From: Saccharomycopsis malanga
Lineage: Eukaryota; Ascomycota; Saccharomycetes; Ascoideales; Saccharomycopsidaceae
Length of the DNA: 64,000 nt
Reading direction: 5' to 3'
Assembly: GCA_004014935.1 (NCBI GenBank)
Contig: CP025322.1
Location: forward strand, 1,798,001 to 1,862,000
Part shown: piece by piece, positions 20,232 through 30,657 of the stretch
Layout: the number at the start of each line of letters is the position of its first letter
Position numbering within the stretch: the first letter of the stretch is position 1
Notes under the pieces: model-generated
Told to the model about the DNA's origin: nothing
Seen by the model: only the letters and a program-made list of their open reading frames with translations
The model's database searches: none
Translations under genes and position numbers: made by a program

Positions 20232-20579
20232 TTACATCTTTTGAGCGCAGTAAGCATCAGTTTCGTATATACGAGCTATGTCCAAAGGGACTTGGTGAAA
20301 CCCAATCATGTCTCTATCATTATAATTCTCTTATTTATAGATGGAAAAGTAAGCAGTAGACTTTAACCTAGGTCGTGTTTTAGACGATTACACTTGCCTG
20401 TTCAACATTGTAAAACCAGCGAGTAAAAGGAACCGACCGAACCCTCGAGCGTATTAGGTCTTTTTCTCTTTTCAGAGTGTACTATCTGCTAAAATATCCT
20501 GTCAGGTCTTTTTCTCTTCTTATAAAGTGCTATCTGTTAGATTAGAGTGTATTAGCCACTAAGCCATCATGCCCAGCAG
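20232..20579 (-). mobile_element. SINE-like repeat, near-full copy with head duplication (H)
   Basis: On the minus strand the head GCTGGGCATGATGGCTTAGTGG is followed (shown here as GGCATGATGGCTTAGTGG) by two copies of an AGAGAAAAAGACCT block, as in copy J. The B-box is altered to GAGGGTTCGGTCGG. The body is well kept: ACAGGCAAGTG, ACACGACCTAGG, CTGCTTAC, CATGATTGGGTTTCACC, GTCCCTTTGGACATAGC and ATACGAAACTGATG. It ends in a worn ATT-type tail near 20232. It lies between RPL6 and the coiled-coil gene. Confidence 0.85.
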
Positions 20580-21640
20580 TTGTGATTTTGTAATGCCCAT
20601 ATAAAATACTCCAAAGGAAGCCCCTTTCAACGCGGTGTAGAATGGCCTCTAATGGCTTCAGGTGGATTGACAGGATTCAAGTTTTGTACTGCAAGCTCAA
20701 GATACAAGCCCACTGCAATGTTTTTGAGCACGACGTAAATGTTGAAAGTGTTCATTATTGAATATTTATGAATCTATAGCAATTATTATGCAGATTGGAA
20801 GAGAATAAAAAAGTGCAGATTCAAGAATTAAATATAATCAAATCTTGAATTCCTATCCTTTAATTTGTTAACAAACAAAGGAAAATTTGCAGGATACATT
20901 GTGCAAAACCTTTTCATTTTGTATGATTAGTCTCAAAAGTAAGGAAAACTGAATATAGTAAACTTTTACGTGTGGAACTTGTCTGGTTTTGAGAAAGGTT
21001 GTTTGGTTCAATGGTTTGCCAAAAAAACTTGTGTATTGCTTTTGACTAAACTAAAGGCTGTGATTTATGCCTTATAATAAAGTGGTTGTTGTTTTATTGC
21101 TTTCTTTATCTGATATGTTGGTGAAATGATTTATAAGATACATGGCAACTTGTAAGAAATAGTATTGAATAAATAAGTAAAGTAAAAACGGAAATCTTCA
21201 TGACTTCCTTAGCCAGATCTCATGATCAATGTGACAGAAAAAATCAAAATCTTGCTCTTTTACAAAAATCCTTTAGCGACATAACCCTAAATATGGATTA
21301 AATACAACCGGTTGTTTCAGTATCGTATAATAGATAGGTATATAATAACGCGCATGTTGCATATTATGCTGCACGATAGTGGGTGTGTGAAGTACCATTG
21401 GGGGTGTCATACATTGGTGATCTCTATACAAATTTTTCTATGGTGTTTGTTGTTAAAATTCCGTGTTTACAAGTTGTTGAGGCGTGAGCAGTTTATTGTG
21501 TGAATAAATTGGCGATAGGGCCATAAAAATTGTTGATAGAGCCGGCAAGTTGAAACACTTTGCTAATTGGAAAGGTTTGTTATTAGTCTGAGCACACGTT
21601 GGGTCATAATTCTACCCAAATCAACACTTATGATCCAACC
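20580..21640. other. spacer upstream of the coiled-coil gene
   Basis: AT-rich DNA without a supported gene, RNA or repeat copy. A short GC-balanced patch lies at about 20600-20720. Short frames near 21312-21503 are not convincing. Confidence 0.5.
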
Positions 21641-23485
21641 ATGTCTGGCGTTAATGATGAGTTGATATTAGAATCTATAGATAATTACAATATTGGCAAT
21701 AATGCTAATAGTAGCTCCAACAATATAAATCTCCAGAAACAGCTAATCAATTACAAATTGCAGCAGAAGGTGTTATCTGATTTATTACGTCAGTTACTTA
21801 ATGGTGATGCATCTGATTACGAAGACGGTGCTTTGAATCCACAGGTGCTCCATTCATTACTCAACCAAGTTATTGATTGTTTTGCGAGCCTACTAAATGG
21901 TACTGAGACCAGGGCGCAAATGCTTGAAGACCGGAAGGTTGAATTGAATAAAGGACTGGAAATTGGTAAAAGCGAATTGAAAGAAAAAAATGAAAACATA
22001 TCAATCGTCAAAAAAGAAGATGGATTGAATCATAATATAAAAAACGTAAAAAAGCAATTGTTGGACATACGGGAGGAGACAAATCTCATGTCAAAACTTC
22101 AATTGTTGATCAAAATAATAAACATGATAACTGTAGAAGTACATTTTGAGTACCAACATGTTAAAAACCTCGTAGATAGTCAATCAAAGCGGATTGACTA
22201 TTTACAATACATGTTCAATAAACATTCGAATGAATCATCTGAGCTCATAGCTATATTATCAAAGAGGCCAGAACCGAGCCTATCTGGCAATGAGGAGCTC
22301 GAAAAACTTAAGCTGGAGATATCCACCCTACAAGACTCCAAAGTAATAAATGACAGCATAAATAACAAACAGCTTGATGTGCTCGATAATAAATTACAAC
22401 AAACTAATCAACGGCTTCAACAAAAAGATTTGATAATACACCAGCTACGACAGCAGCTAGAAAACCAACGCCTTGAAGATATCATTGACACACAAAGCGA
22501 TGATGATACAATAGCTAGAGAAGTATTGAAAATGCATGAATTAAATGAACAATTGGAACAGATAACAAAGAAAAGTATTGAGGAAATCAAGGCAGGAGAT
22601 AAAGATATTCATGTGGTTTCTAATTTCAATGGTCAGAACTTGCTTGAGAATAATCTTGTTCAGACAATAAATGTGTTGAATAGTAAACTAGTAGAGAAAA
22701 ATGCCGTTTTGGACAAGTTGAACTCAGCAATAATACAACTCAATGCAGTCAATAGTGGTTTATTGGACGACAAGTTGTCATTAAATAAAACCTTGATCAA
22801 CTCTAAAAACAGTTACAATGCTCTTCTCAATAAAAATACATATTTGGGCAACTCATTGGATAATTCCATTGATAAGTTCCAAATCTTGTTATCTTTGGAT
22901 ATCAGATCTTATACAAAGCTTACAGAAGCGTTCACCAAAATTGTGGATGAAGATTCTCTATCACAAGCAAGGGAAAAACTCTCAAAACTTATTACTCAAC
23001 ATCAACGTAAAAAACCTCTTAATTATGAAAAAATTGTATATTTGACAGAAGCAATTCATCACTACTTCAACTCCGCAGTGGAAACGCTTGTAAACGAACA
23101 CATTTCTCTTACAATTGATTCAGGAGTCAAACAACGCTCTGATCTGTCCATCATCCATGATTTGCAGGTCAAAACTCAGCATTTAAGTGAAGAAAACGAG
23201 ACCTTGAGAGCAGAGTTAGCCAAAGCTAGTAGAGAATTACAAAAACAACAGAGGTCGGCATTATTGTTAGATAATGTCGATAGTCGAACAGGAAGTCTTG
23301 TGAACGCAGCAAACCCACTTAGTGGAGCTGATAGTCCTAGGTCGAAAGCCCGAATTGAAGAAATGACAAAGCGATTGAAAAGTGAAAGAGAAAAACGAAA
23401 GGCAGATTATAAGGCTTGGGAAAAACGATTGAGTGAGCTTGAAAGGGAGAATGAATATTTACGAAGCAATGTCAGTTTTAATTAA
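21641..23485 (+). CDS. coiled-coil protein of unknown function
   Basis: 614 residues from the ATG at 21641 (MSGVNDELILESIDNYN); the frame is open back to 21599 only through a TTG. Almost the whole protein is predicted heptad coiled coil broken by Asn-rich and Ser-rich turns. Blocks such as LQQTNQRLQQKDLIIHQLRQ (about 265-284) and ELERENEYLRSNVSFN at the very end are typical. One more globular part is at about 410-490, with LSLDIRSYTKLTEAFTKIVD and KPLNYEKIVYLTEAIHHYF. The basic helix EEMTKRLKSEREKRKADYK near the end could bind a partner. A cytoskeletal or spindle-pole role would be a guess; I do not recognise the family. Confidence 0.85.
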   Translation: MSGVNDELILESIDNYNIGNNANSSSNNINLQKQLINYKLQQKVLSDLLRQLLNGDASDYEDGALNPQVLHSLLNQVIDCFASLLNGTETRAQMLEDRKVELNKGLEIGKSELKEKNENISIVKKEDGLNHNIKNVKKQLLDIREETNLMSKLQLLIKIINMITVEVHFEYQHVKNLVDSQSKRIDYLQYMFNKHSNESSELIAILSKRPEPSLSGNEELEKLKLEISTLQDSKVINDSINNKQLDVLDNKLQQTNQRLQQKDLIIHQLRQQLENQRLEDIIDTQSDDDTIAREVLKMHELNEQLEQITKKSIEEIKAGDKDIHVVSNFNGQNLLENNLVQTINVLNSKLVEKNAVLDKLNSAIIQLNAVNSGLLDDKLSLNKTLINSKNSYNALLNKNTYLGNSLDNSIDKFQILLSLDIRSYTKLTEAFTKIVDEDSLSQAREKLSKLITQHQRKKPLNYEKIVYLTEAIHHYFNSAVETLVNEHISLTIDSGVKQRSDLSIIHDLQVKTQHLSEENETLRAELAKASRELQKQQRSALLLDNVDSRTGSLVNAANPLSGADSPRSKARIEEMTKRLKSEREKRKADYKAWEKRLSELERENEYLRSNVSFN

Positions 23486-24409
23486 TGAGTATTATACAAA
23501 TTTTTAATGTTTGTTTATTTAACTGTCGTCTTGTAGGATTGGTGATTCATTATTATGCGCTCATCTTGTTAGTTCACAAAGTTTTTGCTTTAAACTGTAA
23601 AGAATGGAGTTGGTAATTCAGTTTGTTGAATTCTATAATGTATCAGTTAACTAATTTTTCTTTTTCGTTCTTGGTTTAAATGCAAAACCATTTTGATGTT
23701 AGAATAACTTTGATAGAGTATTTGTTTTTGTTTTTGTTTTTATTATAATTATTACATATAAAGTGTTAGTTACCAACTGCAGTTCTAGTAGGATTTACTC
23801 TCAATAATAATATTTAACAATTAGCAGAAGGCAAGCAGGTGCACCAAGCAGGCCTTTACATCCTGCCGAATTAAACATTTAAAAGCGTTAAATTACTCTA
23901 GTTTTTTTTTTGAAAGAAAGAAAAGTTTAGCTTTAAGGGTAGGCAGGAACTCATCAAACCACGGGAATCTTTTTACATCTTTTTAGTAGAAATGGACCAG
24001 TAATTGTTTATTGCACTTCTGTAAACTATTTGAGGAAAAATGCCAGAAACATCTTATATATTATCATGAATTGTAAATGTACTACTACTTTTTTAAAATA
24101 CACTGAATATGGAACAACATTCCTTACTTTGATAATTGGATTTACAGCACTCTTGAAACAAACAATTGCATTATTTACTGGAGACAGCACCTCACTTTCA
24201 AAGCTAGTATCATAATTCAATTTAATCTGATTAGTTTTTTTTTACTAAACATTTTTATGAGCAAATTGGAAATTATGTTACGTTTCTTTCAATCACCATG
24301 ATTCATCACCGCACAACAACACATTTTTAACTATTATAACAATTTAATGTAGTATTCTACAAATTCATTACTTTTAACACCGTTTTTCATCATAATTAGT
24401 CGTACGCGT

Positions 24410-24466
24410 AACTGATATGTACTAGGTCTAAATTATTATTATTATTATTATTCTTATTATTATTAA
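24410..24466 (+). repeat. SINE-like repeat, 3' end fragment
   Basis: AACTGATATGTACTAGGTCT followed by ATT units (about 24431-24466, one interruption) equals the last 20 bp and tail of the family. The rest of the element is absent, as in strongly 5'-truncated insertions. Confidence 0.65.
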
Positions 24467-24962
24467 TCAAACTACACCAATCTTTTTCATTAAAAACTTG
24501 AGCTTAACATCAAATTCCTATTTATTTTCTGTAACAAAGTGAGCAATCGAAAAAAGGCTAAAGATAATATTCGATTCCTTTCTATTATCAAAAAGCGTAA
24601 CCCTTTTAGATTAACTACTTGACAACTTTCCTATCCTTCTGCAGGAGCACGCACCATCATGCTGCGAGTAGGATGATTCATACTTAATCATACATATACG
24701 CGCAGTACCATGCATATTCATTGATGAAGGTATGGACTTTTATAGGATAATAATAAAGGGAAGGTACCAAAAGGTTGATATCAAGAGCCAATCAGAACAA
24801 GAGTGTGAAAGTCAAGACTGTTGGGACATTTTTTTCGTAGGACATGCTTTCAATTGAGTTTTGGCAGACAAAATTCACAGACTCTTTCGGCGAAAGTTGA
24901 ATAAGCAAAATTAGCAAAATTACTTATTCGGCGGGCCGCTGTCAAAACCGTCACATGACCGC

Positions 24963-24974
24963 GATAAGCTTATC
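24963..24974 (+). promoter_or_regulatory. inverted GATAAG pair (GATA-factor site) of DUR1,2
   Basis: GATAAGCTTATC is a perfect palindrome of two GATAAG sites, 122 bp before the DUR1,2 ATG. Paired GATAA sites form the nitrogen-regulated UAS bound by Gln3 and Gat1 and repressors of that family in yeasts. This fits nitrogen catabolite control of urea use. Confidence 0.7.
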
Positions 24975-25095
24975 AGGCAGAGCCGGCGGAGGGACTTGTT
25001 TTTGGGGGGTGGGGGATTTATATGGGGAAGGAAATCCGCATTTTTTCAATGAAATAAAGAATTGGAAAAGTTGTAATTGAGTAGATAGAATATAC

Positions 25096-28000
25096 ATGAT
25101 GGTAATTGAGACGCTAGGATGGACAGTGCAAGATTGGTTGGCGTTTCATGGGCGGAGCGAGCCGGCAGAATCGTTTGAAAAGCTTTTGAAACTCGTGAAA
25201 TATGTGAACGGAGAGGTTGATGAGGACGCGGCGTGGATTTCTGTTGCGGATGAGGCGAGTTTGAAGCAGCAATGGGATGTGATCCAATCGAGAGAGCACA
25301 AGGAAACCCTTCCGCTTTATGGTGTTCCAATAGCTATTAAAGATAACATTGATGTCAAAGGAATGGCGACCACTGCTGCGTGTCCGTCGTTCCGGTATGA
25401 TCCGGATGCGGATGCGACGGTGATCCGGATTCTCCGGAGCTACGGTGCGGTTATTATTGGCAAAACCAATTTGGATCAGTTTGCAACTGGCTTAGTAGGT
25501 GTTCGGTCACCATATGGGAAAGTTGCTAGTGTGTTTTCCGACCAGCATGTAGCCGGCGGCTCATCTTCCGGATCGGCATCTGCTGTTGGACGCGGCATCG
25601 TTCCACTTGCTTTGGGAACCGACACCGCCGGTTCCGGTCGCGTTCCGGCGATGCTAAATAATCTTATTGGTTTGAAGCCCTCGAGGGGGTTACTATCGTG
25701 TCACGGGGTTGTTCCGGCATGCAAGTCGCTTGACGTTGTTTCCATTTTCGCCTTGAATCTCTCTGATGCCCAATTAACGTTTAGTTTATTAGCAGAGTTA
25801 GATAGTGATAATGACCAATATTCACGGCCGTTTCCTGATATTCCTTTATTTAAGTTTTACTCCAGCACGGCTCAGAGTAAGAAGATCCGTGTTGCGGTTC
25901 CTATAGAATTGCCTTGGTATGGTGACACTGTAAATCCAAAGCTTTTTAAAACCGCAATTGATGAGTTCTCACAATTGCCTAATGTGGATTTATCCTTTGT
26001 AGATTTTAGCGACTTGCTTGACTTGGCCCGTTGTTTGTACGATGGGCCTTGGGTTGCTGAACGTTTTGCCTATTTAGAATCATTTTACTCTTCGGCACCT
26101 GATCCTCTGACGCTTGATCCTACAGTTTATAAGATTATCAACACCGCCAAACAATTCTCCGCTTCAGATACATTCAATTACGAATACAAACGACAAGCTA
26201 TTTTGGCGTCTGTCAAAAAAAACATCCTTCAAGCTTATGATGTCTTGATTGTTCCTACTGCCCCACTTAATCCAACGTTTGATCAAGTGGCGGCAGAACC
26301 TATAGCCGTCAACTCCGCACAAGGCACATGGACAAATTTTGTGAATTTGGCCGACATGGCCGCTCTTGCTATTCCGACCGGTTTTCGGCCCGATGGCTTG
26401 CCCTTCGGGGTTACCTTGTTGGGAAATACGTTCACCGATTACGCCTTGCTCCACTTTGCTAACCAGTACTTGACATCAGTTCGTCCGGACCGCTTTGCCG
26501 GCCGACTTTCCAATAAGCCGGTCGGTCCTGGAGACGCCTTGGATTACTCCATCCAACAAAACATTGTCAGGGCTTCAAACCAAACGGTCCAAGTGGCGGT
26601 CGTTGGTGCTCATCTCAGAGGATTGCCTTTAAACTGGCAACTCGACAAGGTAAACGCCACTTTTATGTGCGAAACCACAACTGCGCCGGCCTACAAACTA
26701 TATGCCTTGCCGCCCTCGGGCCCAGTGCTCAAACCGGGCTTGAAACGGGTCGCCTCGGGCGGAGCAGCAATATCCATCGAGGTTTACGCCGTGCCGCTCA
26801 GTACTTTCGGTGAGTTCATGGCAATGATTCCGCAGCCTTTGGGGATCGGCTCGGTCGAGCTCGCCAGCGGAAAATGGATCAAGTCGTTTATCTGCGAGGA
26901 AATCGGCTACTCCGAGGAAGGCGCGGTAGACATCACCTCGTTCGGAGGGTTCCGCAAATATATTGAGTCCGTCGAGCGGGCCGAGGCGGACCGCGCCGCA
27001 GGCCAAAAAAAAATCTCGTTCAAAAAGGTGTTAATTGCTAACAGAGGCGAGATCGCGGTCCGCATCATCAAAACCCTCAAAAAACTTGACATTTTGTCGG
27101 TCGCGGTGTACTCGGACCCGGACAAGTATTCACAGCATGTGGAGCTTGCCGACATGGCAGTGCCTTTACACGGAAACAGCGCCGCGGAGACGTATTTGAA
27201 CATTGACAAGATACTCGGAGCTGCTAAAAGCACGGGCGCCGATGCAGTGATTCCGGGATACGGTTTTCTCTCGGAGAATGCCGATTTTGCCGACAGATGT
27301 GCGGCGGAGAAGATTGTGTTCGTCGGTCCGTCGGGGGACGCAATCCGCAAGTTGGGTTTGAAACATTCTGCTAGAGAAATTGCCGCTAACGCTGGCGTAC
27401 CTCTTGTTCCAGGCTCAGGGCTCATTAAAGACGCTGCTGCGGCCCGCAGCTTCGCCGAGACTATTGGGTATCCTGTAATGATCAAATCAACCGCGGGAGG
27501 CGGCGGCATTGGTTTGCAAAAGGTTGATTCGGCTGCGGACATCGAGCGCGTCTTCCAGACCGTCCAGCACCAGGGCAAGTCGTATTTCGGCGACTCGGGG
27601 GTGTTTATAGAACGGTTTATTGAGCGGTCGCGGCATGTGGAGGTGCAGATTCTCGCGGACGGCTTCGGCAAAGCCATTGCATTAGGTGAAAGAGACTGCT
27701 CGTTGCAGCGCCGGAATCAGAAGATTATCGAGGAGACTCCAGCTCCAAACTTGCCGGAGGCTACGCGGGAAAGATTGCATACTGCAGCGGAGAATTTGGC
27801 CAAATCCATGCATTATAAGTCCGCAGGCACTGTGGAGTTTATTTACGATTCGGCCCGAGACGAGTTTTACTTCCTTGAAGTTAACACCCGTTTACAAGTG
27901 GAACATCCAATTACAGAGATGGTTACCGGGTTTGATTTGGTAGAATGGATGTTGTACATTGCGGACAACGCCGCGCCAGACTTGGAGAAACAAAAACAAC

Positions 28001-30657
28001 ACATTCGTATCAACGGAGCTTCAATGGAGGCCCGGTTGTACGCCGAAAATCCATTAAAAAATTTCCGGCCGTCGCCAGGGCGCATAACCGAGGTTAAGTT
28101 TCCTGACTTTGCACGTGTGGATACGTGGGTTACTAAAGGCACACAGATTAGTTCTGAGTATGACCCTACTTTAGCTAAGATTATTGTGCATGGCAAGGAC
28201 CGGACGGATGCTCTTAACAAGTTGATTCGAGCTTTGGAGGAGACTGTTGTTTATGGTGTTGTGACCAATGTTGACTATTTGAGATCGATTGCTGCTTCTA
28301 AATTGTTCAAAACGGTTCTGTTCCATACCAAGATCTTGGATTCGTATCAGTATCTGGCCAATGCTATTGAGATTTTGCTGCCGGGTGCGTACACCTCCGT
28401 ACAGGATTATCCGGGCCGGACCGGATACTGGCGGATAGGCGTTCCTCCCTCCGGTCCTATGGACAATTACTCTTTCCGTGCCGGTAACCGTATTGTTGGC
28501 AACCATGAGCATGCTCCAGGGCTTGAGATGACTCTCTCTGGACCTACGATCAAATTCCATCACGATGCTGTTGTCGCTTTAACAGGTGGGCAGGTTGCGG
28601 CCAAAATTGACGGGACTGATGTTTCAATGTATGTTCCAATCAACGTTTCCAAAGGCAATGTTTTAGAAGTTGGCAAATTGGTTAATGGATGCCGTGCGTA
28701 TTTGGCTATCAGAAATGGCATTGATGTTGGGGAATACTTGGGCTCTCGGTCTACATTTGCGTTGGGTAATCTTGGCGGTTATAATGGTAGAACTTTGAAA
28801 TTGGGTGATGTGTTGTTTTTAGGCCAACCTGAGTTGCCATCCAACACATTGCCTTTGCCTACACATAAGCCAGAGGCTTTGCCAACCAGCTTGATTCCTG
28901 ACCTCAATACAAAGACATGGGAAATCGGTGTTACCTGTGGGCCTCATGGAGCTCCGGACATCTTCAAAACAGAGTTTGTCGACACCTTTTTCAATGATGA
29001 ATGGAAGATCCATTATAATTCTAATAGATTTGGTGTCAGACTCATAGGTCCTAAACCTAAATGGGCTAGATTGGACGGTGGCGAAGGTGGATTGCATCCT
29101 TCAAATGCTCATGATTATGTCTATTCAATGGGCGCCATCAACTTTACAGGCGATGAGCCTGTGATTTTGACATGCGATGGTCCTTCTTTGGGTGGTTTTG
29201 TTTGTCACGCTGTTGTTTCTGAAGCAGAAATGTGGAAAGTTGGTCAAGTCAAACCAGGTGATAAAATCAAATTTATTCCAATTGATTACGATTCAGCAAG
29301 AGAATTGAAAATTAAACAAGATGAATCTTTGAAAAACTTCACAGGAACGTTTCCTTTGTCGCTCAAAGACTACAAATGCCAGCCAGAAAACCCAGTTTTG
29401 TATGAATTGTCGCAGAGCCCAAAAAACCCAAAAGTGGTATATCGCCAAGCCGGTGACCGCTACATTTTGGTGGAATATGGTAACGACAATATGGATTTGA
29501 ACTTGAGTTATCGTGTCAACCGCTTGATCAATATGGTCTCTACACATTCCACGATTGGTATTGTGGAAATGTCTCAAGGTGTGCGTTCTGTTCTCATTGA
29601 ATTCAATGGGTACAAGGTTTCGCAACAAAAGTTGCTTGATATTCTCATTGCTTATGAAAAGGAAATGTTGTTTGTCAATAAATGGTCAGTGCCTTCAAAA
29701 CTCATCAAGTTGCCAATGGCGTTTGACGATAAACAAACACTTGCTGCTGTCAAAAGATACCAGGAAACCATCCGGTCTTCTGCTCCATGGTTGCCTAGTA
29801 ACGTCGACTTTGTTGCCAAAATCAACGGTATGCAAAGAGAAGACGTTCGTGATTTAATGTACGCTGCCAGATTCTTGGTTTTGGGTCTTGGTGACGTGTT
29901 TCTAGGCGCCCCTTGTGCTATTCCTTTGCAAGGAGAACTCACTGCTAGAAAATTCCCATTGCCTTTGATCGGTACCAAGTATAATCCTTCCAGAACCTTT
30001 ACTCCTAACGGATGTGTTGGGTTGGGCGGAATGTACATGTGTATTTACACAATGGAGTCCCCTGGCGGCTACCAGTTGATTGGTAGAACCATCCCTATAT
30101 GGGACAAGTTGTCGTTAGGAGCCCACAGTGCTGAGGACCACCCTTGGTTATTGACTCCATTTGACCAGATTGAATTCTATCCTGTCAGCGAAGACGAGTT
30201 GGAACAAATGACAGAACAAGCCAACAATGGAAAGTTCAAAGTGGACATTGTGGACACCGTTTTTGACCATACGCAATATTTGCGCTGGATCCAGGACCAT
30301 AGCGAGGCAATTGAAAAGGTCAGGGAAAGCAAAAAGATTGGCGAAAAATTAGAAGAGTTCAAACAATTGATCCAAGTCTCGAACCAAGAGTTGATGAGTA
30401 GCTCTGCCCCTAAAAAGTCAGAGGAAGAAGTTTATCCTGAAGACGCCATCTTGATGTATTCTGAATATTCCGGTAGATTCTGGAAACCATTGGTCAAAGT
30501 CGGTGACACTGTCGAAAAAGGACAGGGTTTGGTTGTTGTCGAAGCAATGAAAACAGAAATGATTGTCACTGCCACTAGTGGCGGAAAAGTCATCAAGATT
30601 CTTCATGAAAATGGTGATATGATCGAAGCAGGCGACTTGGTAGTTGTTGTTGCTTGA
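25096..30657 (+). CDS. DUR1,2: urea amidolyase (urea carboxylase plus allophanate hydrolase)
   Basis: A cytosolic biotin enzyme that breaks urea into ammonia and CO2: ATP-dependent carboxylation to allophanate, then hydrolysis. The 1853 residues are full length for the family. Domain order: allophanate hydrolase/amidase (about 1-600; catalytic Lys in AIKDNID near 80, Ser in GGSSSGSAS near 155, Ser in TDTAGSGRVPA near 178), biotin carboxylase (from FKKVLIANRGEIAVRI near 642; KSTAGGGGIGLQKV near 797; FLEVNTRLQVEHP near 922), the urea carboxylase central part (QDYPGRTGYWRIGVPPSGPM near 1100; VTCGPHGAPDIF near 1280) and the biotinyl domain with biotin Lys1819 in EAMKTEM. It is intact with no intron. 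The middle third is much richer in G+C than the ends. A GATAAG palindrome precedes it. Confidence 0.97.
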   Translation: MMVIETLGWTVQDWLAFHGRSEPAESFEKLLKLVKYVNGEVDEDAAWISVADEASLKQQWDVIQSREHKETLPLYGVPIAIKDNIDVKGMATTAACPSFRYDPDADATVIRILRSYGAVIIGKTNLDQFATGLVGVRSPYGKVASVFSDQHVAGGSSSGSASAVGRGIVPLALGTDTAGSGRVPAMLNNLIGLKPSRGLLSCHGVVPACKSLDVVSIFALNLSDAQLTFSLLAELDSDNDQYSRPFPDIPLFKFYSSTAQSKKIRVAVPIELPWYGDTVNPKLFKTAIDEFSQLPNVDLSFVDFSDLLDLARCLYDGPWVAERFAYLESFYSSAPDPLTLDPTVYKIINTAKQFSASDTFNYEYKRQAILASVKKNILQAYDVLIVPTAPLNPTFDQVAAEPIAVNSAQGTWTNFVNLADMAALAIPTGFRPDGLPFGVTLLGNTFTDYALLHFANQYLTSVRPDRFAGRLSNKPVGPGDALDYSIQQNIVRASNQTVQVAVVGAHLRGLPLNWQLDKVNATFMCETTTAPAYKLYALPPSGPVLKPGLKRVASGGAAISIEVYAVPLSTFGEFMAMIPQPLGIGSVELASGKWIKSFICEEIGYSEEGAVDITSFGGFRKYIESVERAEADRAAGQKKISFKKVLIANRGEIAVRIIKTLKKLDILSVAVYSDPDKYSQHVELADMAVPLHGNSAAETYLNIDKILGAAKSTGADAVIPGYGFLSENADFADRCAAEKIVFVGPSGDAIRKLGLKHSAREIAANAGVPLVPGSGLIKDAAAARSFAETIGYPVMIKSTAGGGGIGLQKVDSAADIERVFQTVQHQGKSYFGDSGVFIERFIERSRHVEVQILADGFGKAIALGERDCSLQRRNQKIIEETPAPNLPEATRERLHTAAENLAKSMHYKSAGTVEFIYDSARDEFYFLEVNTRLQVEHPITEMVTGFDLVEWMLYIADNAAPDLEKQKQHIRINGASMEARLYAENPLKNFRPSPGRITEVKFPDFARVDTWVTKGTQISSEYDPTLAKIIVHGKDRTDALNKLIRALEETVVYGVVTNVDYLRSIAASKLFKTVLFHTKILDSYQYLANAIEILLPGAYTSVQDYPGRTGYWRIGVPPSGPMDNYSFRAGNRIVGNHEHAPGLEMTLSGPTIKFHHDAVVALTGGQVAAKIDGTDVSMYVPINVSKGNVLEVGKLVNGCRAYLAIRNGIDVGEYLGSRSTFALGNLGGYNGRTLKLGDVLFLGQPELPSNTLPLPTHKPEALPTSLIPDLNTKTWEIGVTCGPHGAPDIFKTEFVDTFFNDEWKIHYNSNRFGVRLIGPKPKWARLDGGEGGLHPSNAHDYVYSMGAINFTGDEPVILTCDGPSLGGFVCHAVVSEAEMWKVGQVKPGDKIKFIPIDYDSARELKIKQDESLKNFTGTFPLSLKDYKCQPENPVLYELSQSPKNPKVVYRQAGDRYILVEYGNDNMDLNLSYRVNRLINMVSTHSTIGIVEMSQGVRSVLIEFNGYKVSQQKLLDILIAYEKEMLFVNKWSVPSKLIKLPMAFDDKQTLAAVKRYQETIRSSAPWLPSNVDFVAKINGMQREDVRDLMYAARFLVLGLGDVFLGAPCAIPLQGELTARKFPLPLIGTKYNPSRTFTPNGCVGLGGMYMCIYTMESPGGYQLIGRTIPIWDKLSLGAHSAEDHPWLLTPFDQIEFYPVSEDELEQMTEQANNGKFKVDIVDTVFDHTQYLRWIQDHSEAIEKVRESKKIGEKLEEFKQLIQVSNQELMSSSAPKKSEEEVYPEDAILMYSEYSGRFWKPLVKVGDTVEKGQGLVVVEAMKTEMIVTATSGGKVIKILHENGDMIEAGDLVVVVA

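Larger units (their letters stand above)
23486..25095. other. spacer and DUR1,2 promoter
   Basis: Contains a SINE-like tail fragment (24410-24466) and the DUR1,2 control region. The last 200 bp are more GC-rich, with an inverted GATAAG pair and a run of G (GGGGGGTGGGGG at about 25003). No coding region is supported; frames near 24030-24220 on both strands lack an ATG in a useful place. Confidence 0.6.

Noticed and set aside
21312-21503. A 63-codon frame before the coiled-coil gene
   Set aside because: Low complexity, no motif, lies in the promoter region.
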